Source of the DNA: Endothia cerciana
Taxonomy: Eukaryota > Ascomycota > Sordariomycetes > Diaporthales > Cryphonectriaceae
Length of the DNA: 64,000 bases
NCBI GenBank assembly: GCA_026119935.1
Contig: JALRMH010000025.1
Location: 310,001-374,000 of the forward strand
Direction of reading: 5' to 3'
The notes under the pieces: model-generated
Seen by the model: only the letters and a program-made list of their open reading frames with translations
Database searches by the model: none
Told to the model about the DNA's origin: nothing
Part shown: positions 57,820 through 64,000 of the stretch, in pieces
How the letters are laid out: the number at the start of each line of letters is the position of its first letter
How positions within the stretch are numbered: position 1 is the first letter of the stretch
Position numbers and translations under genes: made by a program

Positions 57820-59046
57820 ATGTATGTGTTCACAACCAAGAGCATCAACGATGAGATGACACCAACAACCCAGCTGCGCATGCTGCGCACCTCCACCGAT
57901 GCCTACACGATCATACTAGCAAGCCGCACGACCCCGCGCCTCGCCCCGCCCCGGCGACACGTCCAGCCATGTCTCCAACGACCGCCCGCGTCACGGCCCT
58001 TCAGCTCGACGACCTCCCTCCTCTCGGCAGGACAACCACACCCCGACCGGACCGGGAGAGGTAGCGCGCACACAGCCGTCACCGCCTCATCGGCCGCCGC
58101 CAACCCGCCGCCGACCACCCGGCCCCCGCCCCTCGAGCTCCCCGCCCGCGGCCCCGACACGGGCACCCTCAAGCACCTCTTCGCGACGGGCAAGGCGTAC
58201 CTGACCTTCTACAGGACGGGCCTCCGGAACATCTACCTCAACGCGCGCCTCGTGTGGTCCCTGGACACGGCGTCCGGCGTCCCGCGCTCCGACCCCGGCG
58301 ACGTCGTCCCGGCCAGCCCGCCGGCCGCCACCCGCGCCGTCGGCTCCGCCACCCGCTCCACCCTCCTCCTGCGCCGCCGCTGGCGCCACGACGTGCGCCG
58401 CCTGCCGCTGTTCGCGCTGGTCCTGCTCGTCTGCGGGGAGCTCACGCCCCTCATCGTCCTGGGCCTCCCGGGCGTCGTGCCCTACACGTGCCGCATCCCG
58501 CGGCAGGTCGAGTCGCTGCGGCGCAAGGCCGAGGGGAGGCGCCGGGCGTCGTTCGCGCGGCTGGGGGCCGGGGCCGGCGGGGTGGCCCAGGAGCGGCGCC
58601 CCGAGGTCCCGGCGCAGGAGGCCGTGTCGCACGTCGCGCGGTCCCTCGGCCTCATCTCGCCCCTGTGGGACCGCCTCCCGCTCCCCGACCCGGTGGTCGC
58701 CCTCCTCGCGCGCCGCAGGGTGCGCCGGCACCTCGCGTTCCTGGGGGAGGACGACGCGCTGCTCATGCAGGCCGGTGGGGGCGCGGTGCTGGAGGACGAG
58801 GAGGTGGTCCTGGCGTGCGAGGACAGGGGCATCGACGTGTCGGGGAGGGATCTGGGGGCCATCAAGGAAGACCTGCGGCGGTGGCTGGGGGTAGCGACGG
58901 CGTCCCCGGGCCGGGAGGCACCCGAGGTGACCAAGCCCGCGCTTATTGCGGCAATGCTGGTGCTGGGGGGGCCGGCGGGCCTTGACCAGGCCCGGGTGCG
59001 CACCTTTGCCAGAGATCACGCTGCCGCTTGGGAGAAGCATCTATAG
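57820..59046 (+). CDS. LETM1-like mitochondrial inner-membrane protein
   Basis: A single-exon frame of 408 codons with very high GC. The N-terminal part is basic and hydroxylated (PRLAPPRRHVQP, RPFSSTTSLL), fitting a mitochondrial presequence. The hydrophobic segment LPLFALVLLVCGELTPLIVL followed by VVPYTCRIPRQ is the signature of the LETM1 ribosome-binding-like domain. The C-terminal region (DVSGRDLGAIKEDLRRWLGV) continues that domain. LETM1 proteins keep mitochondrial K+/H+ balance and contact mitoribosomes. This is shorter than canonical Mdm38/LETM1 and lacks EF-hands and a long coiled coil, as in fungal LETM1-domain paralogues. Three in-frame ATGs (57820, 57856, 57880) compete as start; the third best precedes the presequence. 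Confidence 0.8.
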   Translation: MYVFTTKSINDEMTPTTQLRMLRTSTDAYTIILASRTTPRLAPPRRHVQPCLQRPPASRPFSSTTSLLSAGQPHPDRTGRGSAHTAVTASSAAANPPPTTRPPPLELPARGPDTGTLKHLFATGKAYLTFYRTGLRNIYLNARLVWSLDTASGVPRSDPGDVVPASPPAATRAVGSATRSTLLLRRRWRHDVRRLPLFALVLLVCGELTPLIVLGLPGVVPYTCRIPRQVESLRRKAEGRRRASFARLGAGAGGVAQERRPEVPAQEAVSHVARSLGLISPLWDRLPLPDPVVALLARRRVRRHLAFLGEDDALLMQAGGGAVLEDEEVVLACEDRGIDVSGRDLGAIKEDLRRWLGVATASPGREAPEVTKPALIAAMLVLGGPAGLDQARVRTFARDHAAAWEKHL

Positions 59047-59290
59047 TGGTGGCTACCCTGCTCAGCGTATGTGCCGTTCCGTCGGGCTCGGGAGGTTGTG
59101 TGTGAGTTGGCTGTAAGATCGGGGGTACCCAGGCATAACTCGGCGTTCTCGGGGGAATGATAAGAGTGCCGTAACGACAGGGCATGTCATGGCATAGAAA
59201 TGTAAATACCACTCTCACCTCAGAAAAGTGGCCAGTCACCGCATTGCCGGCGAGCTAGAAAGTCGTACCAGAAATATTCCTTTTGATGGT

Positions 59291-59323
59291 GTGAGCATAC
59301 ATGTGAGCATACATGTGAGCATA
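59291..59323. repeat. 12-bp tandem repeat GTGAGCATACAT x3
   Basis: Three head-to-tail units, the last imperfect, running directly into an (AT)n stretch. Read directly. Confidence 0.85.
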
Positions 59324-59430
59324 AATATATATATATATAGCTATATCTCCCGTCTATTTGATCCCATGTATTCCCGCTGCAGTTATTAACTTTACAGACT
59401 TCAACCCTTTTTCGTGGGCGCGCTGTCCCA

Positions 59431-59796
59431 ATGTCTGGATTCAGACTATCCAAGCCAGCCAGACGCATCAGGAGGAGCGCCGGGCTGGGCGTCGGGGTTG
59501 CTGAGCTCACGGGTTCGATGATGGAGGAAGAGGCCCGGCTGGCCCGGCCTAGCCGGATCCGCAGAGTTCAGAGCCCAAGGACCGTCACGCTCTCACCGAT
59601 GCCACCGGGCCCACCCCATGAAGTCTTCCAAGGATGGGCGCATTTCGTCTCCGTCCAAGGAGGCGAGCGCCCTCTGCTCCTGGCCCCAGGAGCTGACCTT
59701 GATCCTGCCCTGGATGTGTGCCGGTCGATGATCTCGTCAACATCAGGTCCAGGTATTTACTGGTGTTTACCGCCAGTGCACCACCATCCGTTGTGA
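59431..59796 (+). CDS. possible small hypothetical protein
   Basis: A 121-codon frame starting MSGFRLSKPARRIRRSAG. Its middle looks folded (VFQGWAHFVSVQGGERPLLL, then LDPALDVCRSMIS). The 3' end may be spliced, because the last about 20 residues read poorly. No family is recognised. A random open frame in moderately GC-rich DNA is possible. Confidence 0.3.
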   Translation: MSGFRLSKPARRIRRSAGLGVGVAELTGSMMEEEARLARPSRIRRVQSPRTVTLSPMPPGPPHEVFQGWAHFVSVQGGERPLLLAPGADLDPALDVCRSMISSTSGPGIYWCLPPVHHHPL

Positions 59797-60344
59797 TAAT
59801 AGTGTCATGGAGTGACAGGCCCTTCTTCCCCTAAGAGGGTTGTTCCAGCCTTGAGAGTTGTCTTTTGGCGCTACAAGAAGACCCTTGGCACATGTTTCGC
59901 CCAGCCACCACAGTACCAGTGGACCCGGGCACTCACGCGGTCAAGGCTCGAGTTTGCAGGAAAGGTACATCAAAACGGATTAAGCTTCTATCCTCTGTAA
60001 CCCCGATTCTAAGTACATGGTTCATAAAAGGGGTTGGCGGTCAATCAAGCTGCCCCTGCCGCCCACGATGCGGCGTCTGTCCACCCCATAACTCGGAACC
60101 GTCTTTCTGTGGCGTATGGGTACACTGTCATCGTCCAGACCTGTCTGTTGCTTCCTCGACACGGGCGATCTACGGGATTAAGATGCTGGCATTCCTCGAG
60201 CCGCCCCGGATTCCATAAGACCAGTCAGACGAGGTTTGCCGTCAAGCATAAAGCGCACCAGAGCTGCCGCCATCTAACATTTCCGGACAGCCCTGGGCTA
60301 ATGCAACCTGCCCGCCAGGGTAGCCAGTTCAGATGTAACACACA

Positions 60345-62382
60345 CTACTGCCGGTACCTAGCCAGTGTAGCCATGATGTTCTCGACGTCTCGAGCCGGGT
60401 CTGTCGAGCCCGCAACAGGTTGAGGAGGTCCGCGGTTGCCCTGCTGGTAGGGGGGTGCAGGGTATCCGGGCATGCCACCACCCATTACAGGCTGGCCGGT
60501 ATTAGCAGACGCCGCGGACATGTTGCTGATGAGCGTATTCAGATCCACCTGCGAGGGTGCTGCGGCAGGCGGTGGCACGTGGTGGGGATGACCCATGGCA
60601 GGCGTGTGCGAGGGCTGCTGAAGCGAAGCGAGGATCGTCTGCAGTGCCGAACTATCGACATTAGGCATCTGGCTGAGTTGGCCGACGAGGGTCGTCAGAT
60701 CAGGTGTGGCTGCGGGTGGCTGCTGAGGTTGTGGCTGTTGGTACGCAGGGTACGGCGCTGGCGCTCCGTATGGCTGAGACGGATAACCAGGCTGTGGCTG
60801 TGGGGGGTAGGCTGGCTGCTGCTGTACGGCAGACCCCTTCGTCCGGAGGACAAGCTGGGCCGCGATCGGGGGATCCAGGTCCTGGTATTGGTCGAATCGG
60901 ACATTGTTACCTGCAGACCGGTCGAATACCTGGAGCGAGATCTTTGCCGTGTTCTGGGCTCGCATGTCCAACTCCACCACACCGTGGACCCCCTCCAAGA
61001 CCTGTCGCTGGATGACCGCGTCGCGGGGGAACCGGGGGTTCAGGAACATGGCGCTCGTCTTCAGGCTGCGCTCCCAGAAGGCCCGCTGCACCCAGTCGAC
61101 GAAATCATTGTGGACTTCCTGCATCAGCAAGATCTGCACGTCGGGTACATCATTGCCGTACCGACGAGGAATGTCAAGCTGGTCAGCCTCCTGACGGCCG
61201 CGTCCGTACGGGCTCGGGCTCCTCCGCCGATACGAATCATGCCGCTGGTGGGAATCAGGAGATCGCGAGCGCTTGCGGCTGTACGAGTCGTGATGGCCAC
61301 GGTCCCTGTTGTGAGTATCCTGTCTTGCGCGGTGGTCGCCTCGTCTCGGAGATGGGGACCGCCCCTGGCGGAAATCATCCCGGCGCCCGCCACCACGTCC
61401 GTCGTACCGGTCCCCGTTGCGATCCGAATTGCGGTTGCCTCGGTCGCCTCGGTTCCTCCGCTCCCCTGCAGGGGAATGGTCGCGGTCCTTCTTCGTCTTC
61501 TGGGTTCTTGATATCTCGAGATCTGGCAGGCGTCAGCTCGAGATCCGGCCAAACCCGGTTCACAACGACTTACTGATCTTGCGGCCCTTGACCTCGGCCC
61601 CCTGGAGGGCGCTCATGGCAGAGTTGGCATCAGCAACGGTGTGATATTGAACGAAGCCATACGCAGACTTGAGGGAGATCTGTGCCAGCCGGCCGTGTCG
61701 GTGGAACAGCTCGAAGACATCCCTCTTCGAGACTCGTTCCTGAGACAGATTACCTGTGCGCTATTGTTAGCTCAGGAGCCTCGGGGTGGTCCAGGGGGGT
61801 GCGGTACTTACCAATGAAGATCCGAGACCCCTCAGGAAAGCGCTCCCATTTGGCCTCGGCCATGTGCTTCCTCTCGTCTGCTAGAAACTCATCGTACGTC
61901 TGCTGCAGTCCGGGCCCGTCCTGCACAGGAGCTGGTTGAGGGGCGGTGCCAGGTGGGAAGGCGTTTGGGTAGGAGGCAAAGGGGGGGGTGGGGTTGAAGG
62001 TCTGGGGCTGAGGCATGCCTGGGGCACTGTTGTTGGCAAAGGAGGGCTGAGGAGCCCCGCTGACAGGTGTGGCAAAGTTTGGAGCGCTGGGCAGGGAGGC
62101 ATGGTGATATGTCGACGGGGAGAATGTCTGCTTGGACTGCTCCTGGGTCAGGGCAGGCTTGGGAGGGAGAGATGACAGGTCTACATCCGTAGGGGATGGC
62201 GAGGTGGGCTGGAGAGTGGCAGGCTTGGCCGGTGGCTGGTCGGTGGCTTCGGCTTTGGCAGTGATCTCATCGACGAGCTTCTGAATGTCAAGGGCAGTGG
62301 CATCGGAAGGACTGCCCGTGGTCATCTCGACATCCTCGTTCTTGAGCTGGACGCCGACCTCTTCTTGTTTCTGGGGGCCCGC

Positions 62383-62413
<31 letters not shown>

Positions 62414-63210
62414 GCCTCAGGCTTGACATCGGGCTCTATCTTGTCCGGCTGAGACGACACGGCCTGCTGGGCTGGAGGAGATGTGGAAGTGAGGGCATCT
62501 GGCAGGGCCTCTTGGGCGGCTGGGATGGGCTGGGCGCCGTTCTTGACAGGCTGAAGAGTGGTGGCGTCCTGGGTGAGAGGCGTGGCTTGGCTGGGTCGGA
62601 GGTCTCCTGCGGCAAGGCTGGGAGCTTGGGCATCAGCGGAAACAGGTTGGGCAGGAGGAGACTGCGTCGGCACAGCATCAGGCTGGTCAGGCTGCTCGGA
62701 AATGATCATGGATTCTGGCGCATCTGATATAGTGTCTTGGGGCGGCTGCTGGTCCTGTCCCTCCGCACCCTCGGTCTCGAACTCGACCTCGGCTTGTTGC
62801 TCCTGCCCGGGAGAATCAAAGGTTCTCGCATAGTCATCGGCAGTCTCCTGCGGCGCGCCTTGTTGCGCGCCTTCCTGCTCCCGGCCGTCTCCGTCCTGGC
62901 TGTCGTCGTATTCGAAACTCTCGTTGTCGGCGATGCTGGCGTCGTCGGACTCGGCGACGGCATCGGCGTCGGAGGGGCCCTCAACGACGATCTCGTTGAC
63001 GAGGTCGGTGATCTGTTCAGGCTGGGCGGCCATGGCTGCGGCTGCTGTGCGGAAGGTGGTGGGCTTGAGAGGAACTACGTCTGGGTTCTCGGCCTGGTCC
63101 TGGAGCTCGGGGAGAACCTGTGGTAGGGTGTACGTGTTAAAAAGAGGACGGGGCGAGACCGGGCTGAGGTCGGCAGCTGCCACGACTTCAGGGCTCTCGT
63201 CCGTCATCAA
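60345..63210 (-). CDS. nab3: Nab3-type nuclear RNA-binding protein, three exons
   Basis: Exons 63210..61812, 61753..61574 and 61522..60345 join via 58- and 51-nt introns (GTAAGT...CACAG and GTAAGT...GCCAG) into 918 aa. The N-terminal half is acidic, Gln/Pro-rich and has about a dozen consecutive Ala (around residues 267-278). One RRM spans about residues 462-535 with RNP2 IFIGNL (created by the first splice) and RNP1 SAYGFVQY. An RD/RS-rich linker follows. A conserved C-terminal domain (from about 653, DVQILLMQEVHNDFVDWVQR) comes next, then a Gln/Pro/Tyr-rich prion-like tail. In yeast, Nab3 works with Nrd1 and Sen1 to end non-coding transcription; here the role is by family. All junctions keep frame. 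The start is the first ATG of a long open exon; a second M at about residue 60 is possible. Confidence 0.88.
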
Positions 63211-64000
63211 GTGGACCGGTAGCTAGGGGAGGGCGAGGCGGGCTGTCGACTACTGGCTCAAGGACAGTCTCATCATGACCAGAGAGAGGGTCTGAGGGGG
63301 TATGGATATTTGTCAGGTCAAGTGAGAGGAGAGAAGCGGTAGGGGGGGGGGGGATTATGAGATTGTGAGATTGTGACGGGTAGAGTTTTTGCACAGAAGT
63401 GGGGGGGGGGTCTCTTGTTCGAGGCTGAGGAGGGGCACAAGGGCTTTGTCGACGAGGACACCCTTTGGAATGTGTCAGATATTACACAGTCACAACACAG
63501 GGAGTGAATGGTACGGGGTTGACACTGGTGACAAGGACAGTCGAGCCTGAAGAGAGCGGAACAAAGGACGGGGAAGTTGGGAAGGCAGTATGACGACGGA
63601 GGAGGGAGCGGCTGAGCAGCCGTGAAAACTACAGGAAACAAAGTAGGCGGCGGGCAGGCATCCGGGCTAGACCCCAACAGGCCAAGCGTCGTCCATCAAT
63701 GAGCCTCATTTTTGGTGGATGACTAAGCCTGCGATCACGTATTTTTCCACTCGTGAAAGCCTCAGGTCCAGGCTCGTCTCCGTCCCCACCATCCAGTGAG
63801 GCCTCATTCTGCGGGCTATCAGGAAGACCAGGGGGAGAGAGAGATCCGAAGCGGACCTGGACCGCACCGGATTCAGGGCCTTACGATGATCCCACGATGA
63901 CCAGCCCTTCCCCGACGAGACTGCCAAGTCTCATCTACCGGCCTCTCACACCCCTCTTGTCCGTCCAGCTGGCACCGTGGAAGAGGCTGGCCAGGTTCCA
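63211..64000. other. upstream region of the nab3 gene
   Basis: Contains G runs at 63342-63353 and 63401-63410 (C runs on the coding strand of nab3), in keeping with a pyrimidine-rich leader. No other gene was seen up to the window end. Confidence 0.5.

Larger units (their letters stand above)
59047..60344. other. intergenic between LETM1-like and Nab3 genes
   Basis: Contains a three-unit 12-bp tandem repeat (59291-59323) running into an AT repeat, and a possible small gene (59.4 kb). Otherwise nothing was recognised. Confidence 0.45.

Noticed and set aside
58087..59040. Long antisense frame opposite the LETM1-like gene
   Set aside because: Arg/Pro/Gly-rich shadow caused by very high GC at wobble positions; no domain, and the sense frame has LETM1 motifs.
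60420..61511. 363-codon plus-strand frame opposite nab3
   Set aside because: Shadow of the nab3 last exon; the minus-strand frame joins across introns and carries the RRM.

Overview
The window looks like nuclear DNA of a filamentous ascomycete, most probably a Sordariomycete-type fungus. Genes carry short GT-AG introns (about 45-100 nt) with CTAAC/CTGAC-like branch points. The families present are typical of such fungi: a HET-domain protein, a YAT amino-acid permease, a secreted intradiol dioxygenase, a Qdr-type MFS carrier, a Nab3-type RNA-binding protein and a Fot1/Pogo transposon. Several dead genes have Gln codons turned into TAG/TAA, the CpA-to-TpA change expected from repeat-induced point mutation (RIP). 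This is inference from sequence; no search was run.

Layout. 0-5.7 kb: a HET incompatibility gene (minus) and a protoglobin gene (plus). 8.8-13.5 kb: an intact amino-acid permease, a coiled-coil hypothetical protein and a four-exon Myb/SANT-like gene containing a GC-AG intron. 14.9-18.7 kb: a decayed gene with three in-frame Gln-to-stop changes, then an intact double zinc-knuckle protein. 18.7-34.5 kb: a gene-poor, often GC-rich stretch with homopolymer tracts and microsatellites. It holds three members of an unrecognised family of small spliced genes. 34.5-36.4 kb: a complete but dead 1.84 kb Fot1/Pogo element with 42-bp terminal inverted repeats and a TA target duplication. 38.4-44.8 kb: secreted dioxygenase, a Ser/Thr-rich single-pass membrane protein and an MFS transporter with one faulty exon junction. 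46.6-51.9 kb: a graveyard of three pseudogenes (F-box, coiled coil, short-chain dehydrogenase). 55.6-64 kb: a fourth member of the small family, then three housekeeping-type genes (RidA, LETM1-like, Nab3).

The main discovery candidate is the small gene family at 22.7, 24.9, 31.1 and 55.6 kb. Each copy has a first exon of 35-47 nt that encodes a start ending in Q-G-S-[AT]-[TA]-(S)-R. Each then has a phase-2 intron of about 265-366 nt and a last exon, low in complexity and rich in Ser, Ala, Pro, Gly and Arg, carrying a GIG[AS][QH][FL][DE] core. The conserved peptides differ mostly at synonymous sites between copies, so selection appears to act on protein. I do not recognise the family.

The genes do not form one pathway. 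The outer blocks are ordinary chromosome genes, and the 18-56 kb middle is an accessory, repeat-affected compartment where old genes decay and the small family sits. All exon models were built by eye and need RNA support.
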